This document shows positions 10,150 through 20,490 of a stretch of DNA of 64,000 nucleotides, one piece after another. A program made the translations under genes and the position numbers. Source of the stretch: Pseudomonas sp. KK4 (lineage in GTDB: Bacteria; Pseudomonadota; Gammaproteobacteria; Pseudomonadales; Pseudomonadaceae); NCBI RefSeq assembly GCF_001984065.1, contig NZ_LYVP01000009.1, positions 1 through 64,000 on the forward strand. The letters run 5' to 3'. Each line of letters opens with the position of its first letter. Position 1 is the stretch's first letter. The notes below the pieces were generated by a model. It saw only the letters and a list, made by a program, of their open reading frames with translations, searched no databases and was not told the DNA's origin.

Positions 10150-12066
10150 TCAGACCTTGAACTTACCGACCAGCATCTGCAAATGCGTCCCCAGCCGCGC
10201 CAGCTCGACGCTGGAGGCTGCAGTCTCTTCACTGGCCGCCGATGTTTGATCCGACACATCCCGCACATTCAGCACGCTACGGTTGATCTCTTCGGCAACG
10301 GCGCTTTGCTGTTCGGCCGCGGCGGCGATCTGCTGGTTCATCGCCTGAATGGCCGAGACGGTACGGGTGATGCTTTCCAGTGAGCCACCGGCGCGGCGGG
10401 TCAGCTCGACGCTGCTGTCGGTCAGGCTGCGGCTGTTGTCCATGATGGTCGCCACTTGCTGGGTACCGTTTTGCAGGCCGACGATCAGTTCTTCAATCTC
10501 TTCGGTAGATTTCTGAGTGCGCTGCGCCAGGCTGCGCACTTCGTCGGCGACCACCGCGAAACCGCGTCCGGCCTCGCCGGCACGGGCGGCTTCGATCGCC
10601 GCGTTGAGGGCCAGCAGGTTGGTTTGCTGGGCCACGGACTTGATCACGTCGAGCACGCTGCCGATCTTGTCGCTCTCGCGCTTGAGCTCACCCATGGCCT
10701 CGGTGGAATTGCCCACTTCCAGGGCCAGGCGCTCGATCTGGGCGATGGCTTCACCCACCACCTTGTCACCCTCGCGCGCCTGCTGGTCGGCGGCGACAGC
10801 GGCCTCGGAGGCTTCCTCGGCATTGCGCGCCACTTCCTGCACGGTGGCGGTCATCTCGTTCATGGCGGTGGCCACCTGATCGGTCTCGACCTTCTGGCTT
10901 TGCACCCCGGCGCTGGTCTGCTCGGTAACGGCGGACAATTCTTCGGCGGCGCTGGCGATCTGCGTCACGCCATCGCTGATGCCGCCGATCAGTTCGCGCA
11001 GGCCCTGGGTCATGTTTTGGATGGCCCGCTGCAGCTGGCCCAGTTCGTCCTGGCGTTTGGAGCTCAGGGAGTGTGTCAGGTCGCCGGCGGCGATGCGCTC
11101 GGCCACCTTGAGGGCCTGGTTGAGTGGGATCACGATCTGCCGGGTGATGGCCCAGGCCGCGAACAGGCCAAAAACCAGGGCCAGCGTGGTGGCCAGCAAC
11201 AGCATGTTCTTGGCATGCGCCACGTCAGTATCGCGTACGTTGGTTTGCGAGAGCGTGAGTTTCTTGCTGACGTCCAGCAGGATTTCACCCTGGGCGGCCA
11301 TGTGCTTGAGCGCTTCGGCACTGGCGACCTGGGAGTCACGGTACTGGCTGACGGCGGCGCGGTAGGCTTTGAGCGAGTCGGTCGCCTGCTGCAGGTTGGC
11401 GATGTGCTGCTCCGGCAGTTTCGACGGCAGGCTTTCCAGGTATTTCAACGCATTGTCGATGGCGTCCAGCGCGGGTTGCTCGGCCTCGGTCTTGCCGCTG
11501 TAGGTGTAGCCCCGCACCTGGAACCGCGCTTGCTGGATCAGCTTGCTCAGGTCGATGACGCTGTTGAACTGCACAACGCTATCGCCTTGAAGCAGGGTTT
11601 TTTCGACTTCGTTGACCTTGGCCACGGCATTGTCGGCGGTGGCGCCCAGTTTGCCGCGAGCATCCTCACGGTTTGCTCCAGCCTGGATCATGGCGGCAAA
11701 GGCTTGTTTGTACTGACCGACAGCGGCCAGTTGCTGATCGATCAACGCCACGTCGGCCGGTTGTTCGATCATCTGGCGGGCGGTTTGCAGGCTGCTGTCG
11801 AGCTTGCCCAGCATGTCGTTTACGGCACCGGGGCCTTGCTCGCCACGGCGCATTTCGTAGTCGAGGCGGGCGATGCGCAGGTCTTTGGTCATTCCGTTGA
11901 TGTCGGAAATGAAACCCAATTTATCGCCCCGGCTGCTCACATCGCTCAGGCCGTTCCAGCCTGTGACCGTGATCAGCAGAGTCAGCAGCAACACAAGGCC
12001 AAAGCCGACTCCGAGTTTACGATTGACGCTTACATTCCCTAGTTTATCGGCCAGCCATTGGTACAT
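10150..12066 (-). CDS. Methyl-accepting chemotaxis protein with HBM-type sensor domain
   Basis: A transmembrane chemoreceptor of 638 aa. The start at 12066 ([10 protein letters not shown]) has GGGAG about 9 nt upstream. TM1 lies near residues 20-40. A helical periplasmic domain of about 250 residues, long enough for a two-bundle (helical bimodular) sensor, is followed by TM2 (about 288-308), a HAMP segment and a signalling domain whose hairpin tip reads [20 protein letters not shown]. The C-terminus lacks a CheR-tethering pentapeptide. The receptor next to rsmE-tatCBA in P. aeruginosa is, to my knowledge, the alpha-ketoglutarate receptor McpK (PA5072). The position suggests an orthologue, but the ligand here is inference. 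Confidence 0.88.
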   Translation of the reverse strand: MYQWLADKLGNVSVNRKLGVGFGLVLLLTLLITVTGWNGLSDVSSRGDKLGFISDINGMTKDLRIARLDYEMRRGEQGPGAVNDMLGKLDSSLQTARQMIEQPADVALIDQQLAAVGQYKQAFAAMIQAGANREDARGKLGATADNAVAKVNEVEKTLLQGDSVVQFNSVIDLSKLIQQARFQVRGYTYSGKTEAEQPALDAIDNALKYLESLPSKLPEQHIANLQQATDSLKAYRAAVSQYRDSQVASAEALKHMAAQGEILLDVSKKLTLSQTNVRDTDVAHAKNMLLLATTLALVFGLFAAWAITRQIVIPLNQALKVAERIAAGDLTHSLSSKRQDELGQLQRAIQNMTQGLRELIGGISDGVTQIASAAEELSAVTEQTSAGVQSQKVETDQVATAMNEMTATVQEVARNAEEASEAAVAADQQAREGDKVVGEAIAQIERLALEVGNSTEAMGELKRESDKIGSVLDVIKSVAQQTNLLALNAAIEAARAGEAGRGFAVVADEVRSLAQRTQKSTEEIEELIVGLQNGTQQVATIMDNSRSLTDSSVELTRRAGGSLESITRTVSAIQAMNQQIAAAAEQQSAVAEEINRSVLNVRDVSDQTSAASEETAASSVELARLGTHLQMLVGKFKV

Positions 12067-12171
12067 GTTGCAACTCTCCCTGACCACTCATTGGTTTTAT
12101 GGGAGTTGTATCGGCTGCAGGCAGGCAATCTGTAGGAAAAGTCTGACAGATGGTTAACAGTGGAAAGGGGC

Positions 12172-12879
12172 TTAGAAGAGGCGGGCCAGCAATGCCGTAA
12201 CAGCAGTTTCGACCCGCAGGATGCGCTCGCCCAGTTGCACCGGTTGCAGGCCGGACTTGCCCAGCAGGTCGATTTCGTAGGGAATCCAGCCACCCTCGGG
12301 GCCGATGGCCAGGGTCACCGGCTCGCTCAGGGCCCGGGGGCAGGGCGGATAGTGACCAGGATGGCCAACCAGGCCGAGGGTGCCTTCGGTAATGGCCGGC
12401 AAACGGTCTTCAACGAACGGCTTGAAGCGTTTCTCGATGATCACTTGCGGCAGCACGCTGTCCCGGGCCTGTTCGAGGCCGAGGATCAACTGCTCGCGAA
12501 TCGCTTCAGGCTCCAGGAAAGGTGTCTGCCAGAAGCTCTTCTCGACGCGATAGCTGTTCACCAGGACGATACGCGGCACACCCATGGCCGAAACGGTCTG
12601 AAACACCCTACGGAGCATTTTGGGCCGTGGCAGGGCCAATACCAGGGTCAGCGGCAGCTTGGCGGGCGGTGGCTGGTCGAGAATCACGCGCAGTTCCGCT
12701 TCAGCGGCGTCCAGGCGCAACACCTCGGCCGTACCCATCAGGCCGCCAAGGCGCCCGACGCGCATGCTGTCGCCCACTTCGCAGCGATGCACTTCCTGCA
12801 TGTGGGTCAACCGGCGATCGCGCAGGATCACCCGGTCCGCCGCTATGAAATCGGCGTCTTCGAGCAGCAGCAGGTTCAC
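12172..12879 (-). CDS. rsmE: 16S rRNA (uracil-1498-N3)-methyltransferase
   Basis: RsmE methylates N3 of U1498 in the decoding region of 16S rRNA using SAM. The 235-aa product has the SPOUT signatures: GPEGGW at 193-198 and [11 protein letters not shown] at 216-226, which form the trefoil-knot cofactor site. It starts with GTG that overlaps the tatC stop by 4 nt (GTGA), making it the last gene of the hisIE-tatABC transcript. About 105 bp separate it from the chemoreceptor gene. Confidence 0.95.
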   Translation of the reverse strand: MNLLLLEDADFIAADRVILRDRRLTHMQEVHRCEVGDSMRVGRLGGLMGTAEVLRLDAAEAELRVILDQPPPAKLPLTLVLALPRPKMLRRVFQTVSAMGVPRIVLVNSYRVEKSFWQTPFLEPEAIREQLILGLEQARDSVLPQVIIEKRFKPFVEDRLPAITEGTLGLVGHPGHYPPCPRALSEPVTLAIGPEGGWIPYEIDLLGKSGLQPVQLGERILRVETAVTALLARLF

Positions 12880-13670
12880 GCTTGGGTCGCTGGCGGCTGG
12901 TCGTTGTGATCGTCAGCCGGCTGATCGTCCGGGTGTTCGCCGCGCTTGCTGATCAGGCCGCCAAACAGCACGCCGATCTCGAACAGCAGCCACATCGGCA
13001 CCGCCAACAGCGTCTGCGAGAAGATGTCCGGCGGCGTCAGGATCATGCCGACCACGAAGCAGCCGATGACCACGTACGGGCGGATTTTCTTCAGGTATTT
13101 GACGTCCACCACGCCGATCCACACCAGCAGCACCACGGCCACCGGGATCTCGAACGCCACGCCGAAGGCGAAGAACAGCGTCATGACGAAATCGAGGTAG
13201 CTGGTGATGTCGGTCATCATTTCCACGCCGGCCGGGGTGGCGGCGGCGAAGAATTTGAAGATCAGCGGGAACACCAGGAAGTAGGCGAAGGCCATGCCCG
13301 CGTAGAACAGCAGGATGCTCGACACCAGCAGCGGCACGGCAATGCGCTTTTCATGCTTGTACAGGCCGGGCGCGATGAAGCCCCAGATCTGATGCAGGAT
13401 CACCGGGATCGCCAGGAACAGCGAGACCATCATTGTCAGCTTGAGCGGCGTCAGGAATGGCGACGACACGTCGGTGGCGATCATCGTCGCGCCCACCGGC
13501 AGGTACTGGCGCAGCGGCGTGGAGACGAAGGTATAGATCTGCTGGGTAAAGGCGAACAACCCGGCGAAGATGATGAACACTGCCGCTACACAGCGCAGCA
13601 GGCGGGTACGCAACTCGGTGAGGTGCGAAACCAGCGGCATGTGCTGGTCGTTTTCAGGAAGATCGCTCAT
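12876..13670 (-). CDS. tatC: Twin-arginine translocase subunit TatC
   Basis: TatC is the six-helix inner-membrane receptor for twin-arginine signal peptides. The 264-aa protein shows the N-terminal [10 protein letters not shown] motif, alternating hydrophobic segments, and a hydrophilic C-terminal tail rich in Asp, Gln and His. It overlaps tatB by 4 nt and rsmE by 4 nt, so tatB-tatC-rsmE are tightly coupled. Confidence 0.97.
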   Translation of the reverse strand: MSDLPENDQHMPLVSHLTELRTRLLRCVAAVFIIFAGLFAFTQQIYTFVSTPLRQYLPVGATMIATDVSSPFLTPLKLTMMVSLFLAIPVILHQIWGFIAPGLYKHEKRIAVPLLVSSILLFYAGMAFAYFLVFPLIFKFFAAATPAGVEMMTDITSYLDFVMTLFFAFGVAFEIPVAVVLLVWIGVVDVKYLKKIRPYVVIGCFVVGMILTPPDIFSQTLLAVPMWLLFEIGVLFGGLISKRGEHPDDQPADDHNDQPPATQA

Positions 13671-14092
13671 GGGGCTCGCGGCGGCAGTGTAGGGTCTTGA
13701 GGGGCCGGCGGGACAGGCGCGGCGGCAGGGACGACGGGTTCGACCGGTGTCGCTGCAAGCACGGGCGCCGCCTCGGCAGGGGCGACGTCGGCGGCAGGCA
13801 CCGGGGTCGACGTTGCCTCAGGCTGGACCGGGGTCGGCTCCTGCTGAACCGGCGTGAAAATCTTCCGCGCCTCCTGCTCCAGCGACAGAATGTGTTCGTT
13901 GTGCAGTTGCCGACGAATTTCGTCGGCACCGATTTCACGTTCAACTTCCTGTTTGATCGCGTTGAAGCTGCGCTTGAGGCGTCCGACCCACAGGCCGGCG
14001 GTGCGCGCAGCGCCCGGCAGGCGCTCGGGACCCAGCACCAGCAGGGCAACGAGGCCGACGAGCAGCAGTTCAGAGAAGCTGATACCAAACAT
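13667..14092 (-). CDS. tatB: Twin-arginine translocase subunit TatB
   Basis: TatB pairs with TatC in the substrate-receptor complex. The 141-aa protein starts [13 protein letters not shown], with one membrane helix, the LGPERLP hinge, and an amphipathic helix rich in charged residues. The C-terminal half is a Pro/Ala/Val low-complexity tail, common in Pseudomonas TatB. It begins 10 nt after tatA and overlaps tatC by 4 nt. Confidence 0.95.
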   Translation of the reverse strand: MFGISFSELLLVGLVALLVLGPERLPGAARTAGLWVGRLKRSFNAIKQEVEREIGADEIRRQLHNEHILSLEQEARKIFTPVQQEPTPVQPEATSTPVPAADVAPAEAAPVLAATPVEPVVPAAAPVPPAPQDPTLPPRAP

Positions 14093-14102
14093 TAGTCAGT
14101 GC

Positions 14103-14381
14103 TCACACGTCTTTGCGGATCGGCTCTTCGACTTTTTGCGCCTGCACGTCGATGGTGTGCGGCGGGTTCACGTTCTGAGTGGTCTGCGGCTGAACGGGCG
14201 GAACCGGTTGGGCCGGGGTCACGCTCGGGTCGGCCGGTTTTTCGTCATCGTTCATGGCCTTGCGAAAGCCCTTGATCGACTCGCCGACGTCGGTGCCGAG
14301 GTTTTTCAGTTTCTTGGTGCCGAATACCAGCACGACAACAACCAGGATGACGATCCAGTGTTTCCAGTCAAAAATGCCCAT
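14103..14381 (-). CDS. tatA: Twin-arginine translocase subunit TatA
   Basis: TatA is the pore-forming component recruited to TatBC. The 92-aa protein starts [13 protein letters not shown] at 14381, with AGGAG 7 nt upstream, and shows a single helix, the FGTKKLK hinge and an amphipathic segment ([16 protein letters not shown]). A Pro/Gln/Val-rich tail follows. A longer upstream reading is possible but lacks family similarity. It lies 25 nt after hisE. Confidence 0.96.
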   Translation of the reverse strand: MGIFDWKHWIVILVVVVLVFGTKKLKNLGTDVGESIKGFRKAMNDDEKPADPSVTPAQPVPPVQPQTTQNVNPPHTIDVQAQKVEEPIRKDV

Positions 14382-14406
14382 GTTGCTGCTCCTCTCTAAT
14401 AATTGT

Positions 14407-14739
14407 TCAGGCGGACGGACGCGAGGCTTTCTCGACGTGTCCGGAGAGACCGAAGCGACGGTCCAGTTCATCGAGTACAGCCTGGGGATGCTGCCCCAAT
14501 TGGGCAAGCATGACCATGCTGTGGAACCACAGGTCGGCGGTCTCGTAGATCACATCGCTGCAGTCACCGCTGACGGCGGCATCTTTGGCGGCAATGATGG
14601 TTTCGACCGACTCTTCGCCGACTTTTTCCAGAATCTTGTTCAAGCCCTTGTGGTACAGGCTGGCGACATACGAGCTGTCGGCGGCGGCGCCTTTGCGCTC
14701 TTCCAGGACGGCGGCCAGACGGGTCAGAGTGTCACTCAT
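14407..14739 (-). CDS. hisE: Phosphoribosyl-ATP pyrophosphatase
   Basis: HisE hydrolyses PR-ATP to PR-AMP, the second step of histidine synthesis. The 110-aa all-helical, MazG-like protein has the metal-binding EKVGEESVE and acidic YETADLWFH motifs. It is encoded separately from hisI, as usual in Pseudomonas (E. coli has a HisIE fusion), and overlaps hisI by 8 nt. Confidence 0.96.
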   Translation of the reverse strand: MSDTLTRLAAVLEERKGAAADSSYVASLYHKGLNKILEKVGEESVETIIAAKDAAVSGDCSDVIYETADLWFHSMVMLAQLGQHPQAVLDELDRRFGLSGHVEKASRPSA

Positions 14740-15133
14740 GTTTGTGTCCTGCGGAATAGATGGCGTGTGGATCTTTCAGGACCGGGTCGACGGTTGTCCA
14801 GTCGCCGTTCTCATAGACGCGGTAGAAGCAGCTCTGGCGGCCGGTATGGCAGGCGATGTCGCCGATCTGTTCGACCATCAGGATGATGACGTCGGCGTCG
14901 CAATCGAGGCGCATCTCGTGCAGTGTCTGTACGTGGCCGGATTCTTCGCCCTTGCGCCACAGCTTGCCACGGGAACGCGACCAGTAGATGGCACGGTTCT
15001 CGGCGGCGGTGAGCTCCAACGCTTCGCGGTTCATCCAGGCCATCATCAGGACGCGCCCGGTCTTGTGATCCTGGGCAATCGCCGGCACCAGGCCATCGGC
15101 GTCCCACTTGATCTCGTCCAGCCAGTTTTTCAT
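14732..15133 (-). CDS. hisI: Phosphoribosyl-AMP cyclohydrolase
   Basis: HisI opens the purine ring of PR-AMP, the third step of histidine synthesis. The 133-aa product has [14 protein letters not shown], the metal-binding LDCDAD and the Cys-containing [11 protein letters not shown] motif. It is the first gene of the hisI-hisE-tatA-tatB-tatC-rsmE run on the minus strand, with GGAA upstream of its ATG. Confidence 0.96.
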   Translation of the reverse strand: MKNWLDEIKWDADGLVPAIAQDHKTGRVLMMAWMNREALELTAAENRAIYWSRSRGKLWRKGEESGHVQTLHEMRLDCDADVIILMVEQIGDIACHTGRQSCFYRVYENGDWTTVDPVLKDPHAIYSAGHKHE

Positions 15134-15139
15134 CTTTGG

Positions 15140-15294
15140 TTCCTGAAAAGCAGCGACAAGCTTCGAGCTTCAAGCCGCAAGTAAAAGCCTTTGCGCTTCG
15201 GTGTTTCGTATTCTGCAGCGCATATCCACCGGCGTGAATTAAACATGAGTGCTATCAACATCGCTTGCAGCTTATAACTTACAGCTGATTCAGG
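15140..15294. repeat. Degenerate AGCTTCAAGC-type intergenic repeat
   Basis: Between ubiB and hisI lie sequences such as AAGCTTCGAGCTTCAAGCC (about 15158-15176) and GCTTGCAGCTTATAACTTACAGCTG (about 15264-15288). They resemble the AAGCTTGAAGCTTGCAGC-type repeats scattered in pseudomonad genomes. The arms are only partly complementary. No coding sequence is visible. A promoter for hisI must lie here, but I cannot place it. Confidence 0.3.
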
Positions 15295-16899
15295 CTATCG
15301 ACGCACGACCAGATACAAACCGACGGCCATCATGATTCCCGCTGGCCAATAAGCCAACTGATTCAACGGACCTCCGGCGGCAAGGATGGCGCCGCCGGCC
15401 AGATGCGCCGTGCCGAGCAGGCGCAGAAACCAGTCGTCCCGGCGGCGATGCCAGGGTGGCGGCGGGTCGTAGGCGTGGGGCTGGGACATGCGTTCGAGCA
15501 GGTCGCGGGCCATGTTGGCCAGGTGCGGCAGTTGTTCGAACTGGCTCTGCACGTTGCCGAGCAGGGCCTTGGGGCTGACGCGCTCGCGCATCCAGCGCTC
15601 GAGGAACGGCTGCGCGGTGTTCCACAGGTCCAGGTCCGGGTACAGCTGACGGCCCAGGCCCTCGATGTTCAGCAGGGTTTTTTGCAAGAGAACCAATTGC
15701 GGCTGCACTTCCATGTTGAAGCGGCGTGCCGTCTGGAACAGGCGCATCAGCACCTGACCGAAGGAAATATCTTTTAACGGTTTTTCGAAGATCGGTTCGC
15801 ACACGGTACGGATCGCCGCTTCGAATTCGTTGAGTTTGGTTTCCGCCGGCACCCAGCCCGAATCGATGTGCAGTTGTGCCACGCGGCGGTAGTCGCGCTT
15901 GAAGAAGGCGAACAGGTTGCGCGCCAGGTAGTCCTGGTCTTCGGGGGTCAGGCTGCCGACGATGCCGCAGTCGATCGCGATGTACTGCGGGCTCCACGGG
16001 CTCACGGTGCTGACGAAGATGTTGCCGGGGTGCATGTCGGCGTGGAAGAAGCTGTCGCGGAACACTTGGGTGAAGAAGATCTCGACGCCGCGTTCGGCGA
16101 GCATTTTCATGTCGGTGCGTTGGTCGGCCAGGGTGGCCAGGTCGGTGACCTGAATGCCGTAGATACGCTCCATCACCAGCACTTTCGGCCGGCACCAGTC
16201 CCAATAGACTTGCGGCACGTACAGCAGCGGAGAGCCTTCGAAGTTGCGCCGCAATTGGCTGGCGTTGGCCGCTTCACGCAACAGGTCGAGTTCGTCGTAG
16301 ATGGTTTTTTCGTAGTCGCTGACCACGTCCACCGGGTGCAGCAGGCGCGCATCGGCCGACAGTTTTTCAGCGGCGCGGGCCAGGATGAACAGCCACGCCA
16401 GGTCCTGGGCAATGATCGGCTTGAGGCCCGGGCGGATCACCTTGACGACGACTTCTTCGCCTGTTTTCAGTTGCGCGGCATGCACCTGCGCCACCGAGGC
16501 CGAGGCCAGGGGTTCGACGTCGAAACGGCTGAACACCTCACTGATCTTTTTGCCCAGTTGCTCTTCGATCAGCTTGACCGACAGCTGCGAGTCGAACGGC
16601 GGCACGCGGTCCTGCAACTTCATCAGCTCATCGGCAATGTCCTCGGGCAGGAGGTCGCGGCGAGTGGACAGAATCTGCCCGAACTTGATGAAGATCGGCC
16701 CGAGGTCCTGCAGCGCCAGGCGCAATCGCGCGCCACGGCTCAGGTCCAGGGTTTTTCGCGGGAACCAGCGCCACGGCAGGGCGTAGCGCAGCACCAGCAG
16801 GAACCAGGGCAATGGCAGGGCGAACAGCAGGTCATCGAGGCGGTAGCGGATCACGACGCGCTGGATGCGCAACAGACGGCGGACGGCAAGCAGCTTCAT
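15295..16899 (-). CDS. ubiB: Ubiquinone biosynthesis atypical kinase/ATPase UbiB
   Basis: UbiB is a membrane-bound ABC1/ADCK-family protein needed for coenzyme Q synthesis; it probably uses ATP hydrolysis to make lipid precursors accessible. The 534-aa protein has the KxGQ motif (KFGQ, 72-75), the Ala-rich nucleotide loop ASASVAQVH (132-140), the catalytic HADMHPGN (286-293), and two C-terminal membrane helices (about 490-530). It overlaps ubiJ by 4 nt, so ubiE-ubiJ-ubiB form one operon. Confidence 0.96.
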   Translation of the reverse strand: MKLLAVRRLLRIQRVVIRYRLDDLLFALPLPWFLLVLRYALPWRWFPRKTLDLSRGARLRLALQDLGPIFIKFGQILSTRRDLLPEDIADELMKLQDRVPPFDSQLSVKLIEEQLGKKISEVFSRFDVEPLASASVAQVHAAQLKTGEEVVVKVIRPGLKPIIAQDLAWLFILARAAEKLSADARLLHPVDVVSDYEKTIYDELDLLREAANASQLRRNFEGSPLLYVPQVYWDWCRPKVLVMERIYGIQVTDLATLADQRTDMKMLAERGVEIFFTQVFRDSFFHADMHPGNIFVSTVSPWSPQYIAIDCGIVGSLTPEDQDYLARNLFAFFKRDYRRVAQLHIDSGWVPAETKLNEFEAAIRTVCEPIFEKPLKDISFGQVLMRLFQTARRFNMEVQPQLVLLQKTLLNIEGLGRQLYPDLDLWNTAQPFLERWMRERVSPKALLGNVQSQFEQLPHLANMARDLLERMSQPHAYDPPPPWHRRRDDWFLRLLGTAHLAGGAILAAGGPLNQLAYWPAGIMMAVGLYLVVRR

Positions 16900-17519
16900 G
16901 CGTTATCGCTTGGGTCGAGGGATCGGGAAAGGCGCGCGAAACGCGCCTCGAGTCGTTCCAGATCGAGTTTGATCCGGTCCAGTTCACTGAATCGGGCTTC
17001 GGCTTCGCGCTGACCGACGAGGGTGCGCGATTCTTCGGCCAGGTATTCGCCCAGGTTCTGGCCCAGGCTGGCAAATCCTTGCTGATACCAGCGTGCACGA
17101 CTGCGCAGGTGACCGCCCACCAGTTGGGTGGCAACGGGACCGAGCCAGCGCGAGAGTTCGTACTCCCAGTCCAGCTCAAGGTCCTGGAGAATCGCCGCCA
17201 AATCCAGCAGCACACCGCTGTCGCCTTCGAGCTCGACTTGCGGGCCATGCAGCACGGCCGTCTTGTCTTTGCTCATCGCCAGTTTCAACAGGCTCGAAGC
17301 CGGCGCGCGCAAGGTGCAGTCGGCGCCGGTTTCCCACTGGGAGGCGAGCATCAGGCCTTCATCGCTGGGCAGGATGAACAGGTGCAAGGCCGGGCTGCGG
17401 CAGTCGACGGCAATCACCTTGCCGCTCAAATGCGCCAGCCGCGGCAGCGCCGTGCTGTCGAGGCGCAGCACCCGGTTCAGACCGAGTTCAACGCTGGCGA
17501 ACAGTCCGGCGAGCAGCAT
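16896..17519 (-). CDS. ubiJ: Ubiquinone biosynthesis accessory factor UbiJ (SCP2 domain)
   Basis: UbiJ is a lipid-binding SCP2-domain protein that scaffolds the soluble ubiquinone-synthesis complex. The 207-aa product has the N-terminal SCP2 fold (about 15-110) and a C-terminal amphipathic helix rich in Arg/Glu/Leu that may form a coiled coil with UbiK. Its ATG overlaps the ubiE stop by 1 nt (TGATG), and its end overlaps ubiB. Confidence 0.92.
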   Translation of the reverse strand: MLLAGLFASVELGLNRVLRLDSTALPRLAHLSGKVIAVDCRSPALHLFILPSDEGLMLASQWETGADCTLRAPASSLLKLAMSKDKTAVLHGPQVELEGDSGVLLDLAAILQDLELDWEYELSRWLGPVATQLVGGHLRSRARWYQQGFASLGQNLGEYLAEESRTLVGQREAEARFSELDRIKLDLERLEARFARLSRSLDPSDNA

Positions 17520-18289
17520 CAGGGCTTGATGCCGCGGTGCAGGGCGACGATACCCGCGGTCATGTTGTGATAGGTCACGCGGTCGAAACCGGCCTCGACC
17601 ATCATCGACTTCAGGGTTTCCTGGTTGGGGTGCATGCGGATCGATTCGGCCAGGTAGCGATAGCTTTCCGAGTCGTTGGTGATCAGCTTGCCCATCAACG
17701 GCATGAAGGCGAACGAGTAAGCGTCGTAGGCCTTGGACATCAGTGCGTTGGTCGGTTTGGAGAACTCCAGCACCAGCAGGCGGCCACCGGGCTTGAGCAC
17801 GCGCAGCATGGAGCGCAGCGCGTCTTCCTTGTGCGTCACGTTACGCAGGCCGAAGGCGATGGTCACGCAGTCGAAATGGTTGTCCGGGAACGGCAGTTTT
17901 TCCGCGTCGGCCTGAACGAATTCGACGTTGCCGGCCACACCCAGGTCCAGCAGGCGGTCACGACCGACCTTGAGCATGGACTCGTTGATGTCAGCCAGCA
18001 CCACCTGGCCGGTGGGGCCTACCAGGTGCGAAAACTTGCGGGTCAGGTCGCCGGTGCCGCCGGCGATGTCGAGCACGCGGTTGCCGGTGCGTACGCCCGA
18101 CAACTCGATCGCGAAACGCTTCCACAGACGATGCATGCCGCCCGACAGGAGGTCGTTCATCAGGTCGTACTTGGCGGCTACCGAATGGAAAACTTCAGCG
18201 ACTTTTTCCGCTTTCTGGCTTTCCGGAACGTTTTTGAAGCCGAAGTGAGTGGTGGGTTCGGCATCGCTGCCTTTGCGCTGATCAGTCAT
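17519..18289 (-). CDS. ubiE: Ubiquinone/menaquinone C-methyltransferase UbiE
   Basis: UbiE C-methylates the demethylated benzoquinol ring (DDMQH2 to DMQH2). The 256-aa product starts at 18289 ([21 protein letters not shown]) and has SAM motif [12 protein letters not shown] (73-83), [16 protein letters not shown], and [12 protein letters not shown]. It is the first gene of ubiEJB, divergent from the PHA-associated gene at 18445. A longer upstream reading has no family support. Confidence 0.97.
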   Translation of the reverse strand: MTDQRKGSDAEPTTHFGFKNVPESQKAEKVAEVFHSVAAKYDLMNDLLSGGMHRLWKRFAIELSGVRTGNRVLDIAGGTGDLTRKFSHLVGPTGQVVLADINESMLKVGRDRLLDLGVAGNVEFVQADAEKLPFPDNHFDCVTIAFGLRNVTHKEDALRSMLRVLKPGGRLLVLEFSKPTNALMSKAYDAYSFAFMPLMGKLITNDSESYRYLAESIRMHPNQETLKSMMVEAGFDRVTYHNMTAGIVALHRGIKP

Positions 18290-18444
18290 ATCGCTGTCAC
18301 CAAGAGAGAATGCGCGACATTCTAATCCCCAAGGGATGCTTTGTCTTGGCAAGGCTGAAGGTAAGATGGATCCCCCTCGGGACGTTTTGCCGCGGTGACG
18401 GTCAAGATTCACCGAACACGTATTCATAGAACAGGAGTTGATCG

Positions 18445-18720
18445 ATGGCCCATATCAGTGTTGAGCGTGCCCACAGCCTGGGCAAGGACGCGGCCCGCGA
18501 GAAGGCTGACAAACTGGCGCAGAAACTCTCCGACCAATATGGCCTGGAGCCCCAATGGTCTGGCGACACCCTGAACCTCAAGCGTTCGGGGGTAAAAGGG
18601 GCGGTGCATGTCGCCGACGATTCGATCCGGGTCGAAGTGGAATTGGGCCTGATGATGTCGGCCATGAGCGGCATGATCAAATCGGAAATCGAGAAGGCGC
18701 TGGATAAAGCGTTGGTCTGA
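18445..18720 (+). CDS. Polyhydroxyalkanoate system family protein
   Basis: A 91-aa protein of the PHA granule-associated 'PHA_gran_rgn' family, found beside phaI/phaF in pseudomonads. It is small and basic, begins with [12 protein letters not shown] and ends in an amphipathic helix. The molecular role is not established. AGGAG at 18433-18437 precedes the ATG. It points in the same direction as phaI but is separated from it by a REP. Confidence 0.85.
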   Translation: MAHISVERAHSLGKDAAREKADKLAQKLSDQYGLEPQWSGDTLNLKRSGVKGAVHVADDSIRVEVELGLMMSAMSGMIKSEIEKALDKALV

Positions 18721-18743
18721 TCTCTGGGTGAAATGAGATCCCC

Positions 18744-18833
18744 TGTGGGAGCGGGCTTGCTCGCGAATGCGGTGTGTCATTCAGCATTGTTGTTGACGGA
18801 TGCACCGCCTTCGCGAGCAAGCCCGCTCCCACA
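18744..18833. repeat. REP palindrome (GTGGGAGCGGGCTTGCTCGCGAA type)
   Basis: TGTGGGAGCGGGCTTGCTCG at 18744 is mirrored by CGAGCAAGCCCGCTCCCACA ending at 18833, around a centre of about 40 bp. This is the commonest REP arm in this window. It lies between the small PHA-system gene and phaI. Confidence 0.92.
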
Positions 18834-18964
18834 TTTGTTTTGTGGCGTGCCCAGGGTTTCATGTCAGTTGTTAGGGTGCCGTTTCTAATTTTTCTCCCTA
18901 CTTTGTGCATGAGCCCGACACTTTCGCGGGCAGTTCCTCAAACCTTCTGCGCGTGAGGTGCACC

Positions 18965-19387
18965 ATGGCCAAAGTTATTTTGAAGAAAAAAATCGACGCT
19001 TCGACTACTGCTTTGAGCGACGTCAAATCCTATGCCCGCAAGATCTGGCTGGCAGGCCTGGGTGCCTACACCAAGGTCGGCCAAGAGGGCAGCGAGTACT
19101 TTCAAGAGCTGATCAAGGCTGGTCAAGTTGTTGAAACTAAAGGCAAAAAGGTAGTTGCCGAGAAACTTGAAGCCGCCAACTCCGAGATCGATGAAGCCAA
19201 GAGTGAAGTGACCACTTTCAAGGGCAAGGTTGAAGTCCAACTCGACAAGGTCGAGAAGGCGTTCGACTCGCGTGTTGCAAGTGCCTTGAATCGTATCGGC
19301 ATTCCGTCTAAACATGACGTTGAGACACTCTCTGCTAAGCTCGATGAGCTGACGGCATTGCTCGAACGCGTCGCGCGTAAATCTTAA
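18965..19387 (+). CDS. phaI: Phasin PhaI
   Basis: PhaI is a polyhydroxyalkanoate granule-surface phasin. The 140-aa protein (start 18965, MAKVILKKKIDAS, with GAGGTG just upstream) has the phasin motif YARKIWLAGLGAYTKV and a long amphipathic, heptad-rich helix, followed by the conserved segment LNRIGIPSKHDVETLSAKLDEL. It is 10 nt from phaF, with which it forms an operon, and is homologous to the N-terminal half of PhaF. Confidence 0.95.
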   Translation: MAKVILKKKIDASTTALSDVKSYARKIWLAGLGAYTKVGQEGSEYFQELIKAGQVVETKGKKVVAEKLEAANSEIDEAKSEVTTFKGKVEVQLDKVEKAFDSRVASALNRIGIPSKHDVETLSAKLDELTALLERVARKS

Positions 19388-19397
19388 GGAGAACGGG

Positions 19398-20312
19398 ATG
19401 GCTGTTAAAAAGAACACCGAAAAAGAAGGCAGCTCGTGGATCGGGAAAGTCGAAGACTACTCCCGAAAAATCTGGCTGGCTGGTTTAGGCGTGTACTCGA
19501 AGATCGACACTGACGGCAGCAAACTCTTCGATGCATTGGTCAAAGACGGCGAGAAAGCCGAGAAGCTCACCAAGAGTGCCGTCGGCAAAAAAGTCGACGC
19601 CGCCAAGGACTCTGCTTCTTCGGCCAAATCGCGCATCACTGGCGTGAAAGATCGCGCACTGGGCAAGTGGGATGAGCTGGAAGGGGCTTTCGACAAGCGT
19701 CTGAACAGCGCCATTTCCCGTCTGGGCGTGCCGAGCCGCAATGAAGTCAAGGCACTGCACAGCAAGGTCGACACCCTGACCAAGCAGATCGAAAAACTGA
19801 CCGGTGCCAAGGTTGCGCCTGTTGCGGCGAAAACCGCAGCGGCCAAACCTGCTGCCAAGCCGGCCGCAAAAACTGCAGCCAAGCCACTGGCCAAAGCAGC
19901 GGCTAAACCTGCTGCCAAAACCGCTGCCGCCAAACCTGCTGCCAAAGCAGCGGCCAAGCCGGCTGCCAAAACTGCCGCAGCAAAACCAGCCGCCGCCAAA
20001 GCAGCGGCTAAACCGGTAGCGGCAAAAACGGCTGCCAAGCCAGCGGCCAAGCCAGCAGCCAAGCCGGCCGCCGCTAAAACTGCAGCGGCCAAGCCAGCAG
20101 CCAAACCCGCGGCCAAACCTGCCGCTGCGAAAAAGCCCGCAGTGAAAAAGCCGGCCGCTCCAAAAGCCGCCGCGCCAAAACCTGCCGTGGCCGCCGCCAA
20201 ACCGGCAACCCCGGCCGCTCCGGTCAGCGCCTCGAACTCTGCGACCGCGCCGACCCCAGCCACCACCCCGACTGCCGCGCCAGCCCCATCGACGCCAACC
20301 AGTCAGTCCTGA
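19398..20312 (+). CDS. phaF: Phasin PhaF with histone H1-like tail
   Basis: PhaF coats PHA granules and binds nucleoid DNA, which helps segregate granules at division. Residues 1-140 are a phasin domain (YSRKIWLAGLGVYSKI, then RLGVPSRNEVKALHSKVDTL). Residues ~141-285 are AAKP/AAKT-type repeats, very Lys/Ala/Pro-rich and histone H1-like, with a short Pro/Thr/Ser end. GGAGAACGGG in the gap to phaI supplies the ribosome-binding site. The repeat DNA is prone to copy-number change, so the 304-aa length may vary between strains. Confidence 0.95.
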   Translation: MAVKKNTEKEGSSWIGKVEDYSRKIWLAGLGVYSKIDTDGSKLFDALVKDGEKAEKLTKSAVGKKVDAAKDSASSAKSRITGVKDRALGKWDELEGAFDKRLNSAISRLGVPSRNEVKALHSKVDTLTKQIEKLTGAKVAPVAAKTAAAKPAAKPAAKTAAKPLAKAAAKPAAKTAAAKPAAKAAAKPAAKTAAAKPAAAKAAAKPVAAKTAAKPAAKPAAKPAAAKTAAAKPAAKPAAKPAAAKKPAVKKPAAPKAAAPKPAVAAAKPATPAAPVSASNSATAPTPATTPTAAPAPSTPTSQS

Positions 20313-20328
20313 TTGTTCAGGGCTCTAG

Positions 20329-20364
20329 AAAACGCCCGGCCTGCCAAGGTCGGGCGTTTTTGTT
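20329..20364 (+). terminator. Intrinsic terminator after phaF
   Basis: AAAACGCCCGGCC and the complementary GGTCGGGCGTTTTT form a GC-rich stem closed by A/T tracts, 17 nt after the phaF stop. It can stop phaIF transcripts and, from the other side, phaD transcripts. Confidence 0.9.
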
Positions 20365-20385
20365 CATGCACGGCCTACACAATAC

Positions 20386-20479
20386 CTGTAGGAGCCGAGC
20401 TTGCTCGCGATGGCGTCGTGTCAGTCAACACTGAAGTCGACTGATACGACGCCATCGCGAGCAAGCTCGGCTCCTACAG
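20386..20479. repeat. REP palindrome (GTAGGAGCCGAGCTTGCTCGCGA type)
   Basis: CTGTAGGAGCCGAGCTTGCT at 20386 is mirrored by AGCAAGCTCGGCTCCTACAG ending at 20479. The two arms are nearly perfect over more than 35 bp, including CGATGGCGTCGT and ACGACGCCATCG. It sits between the convergent phaF and phaD genes. Confidence 0.93.
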
Positions 20480-20490
20480 AGGGCGGTGGG

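Noticed and set aside
19457..20266. Ala/Gly/Leu-rich open frame antisense to phaF, resembling repeated membrane helices
   Set aside because: The repeats are the complement of the AAKP codons of phaF, so the apparent hydrophobic pattern is an artefact.
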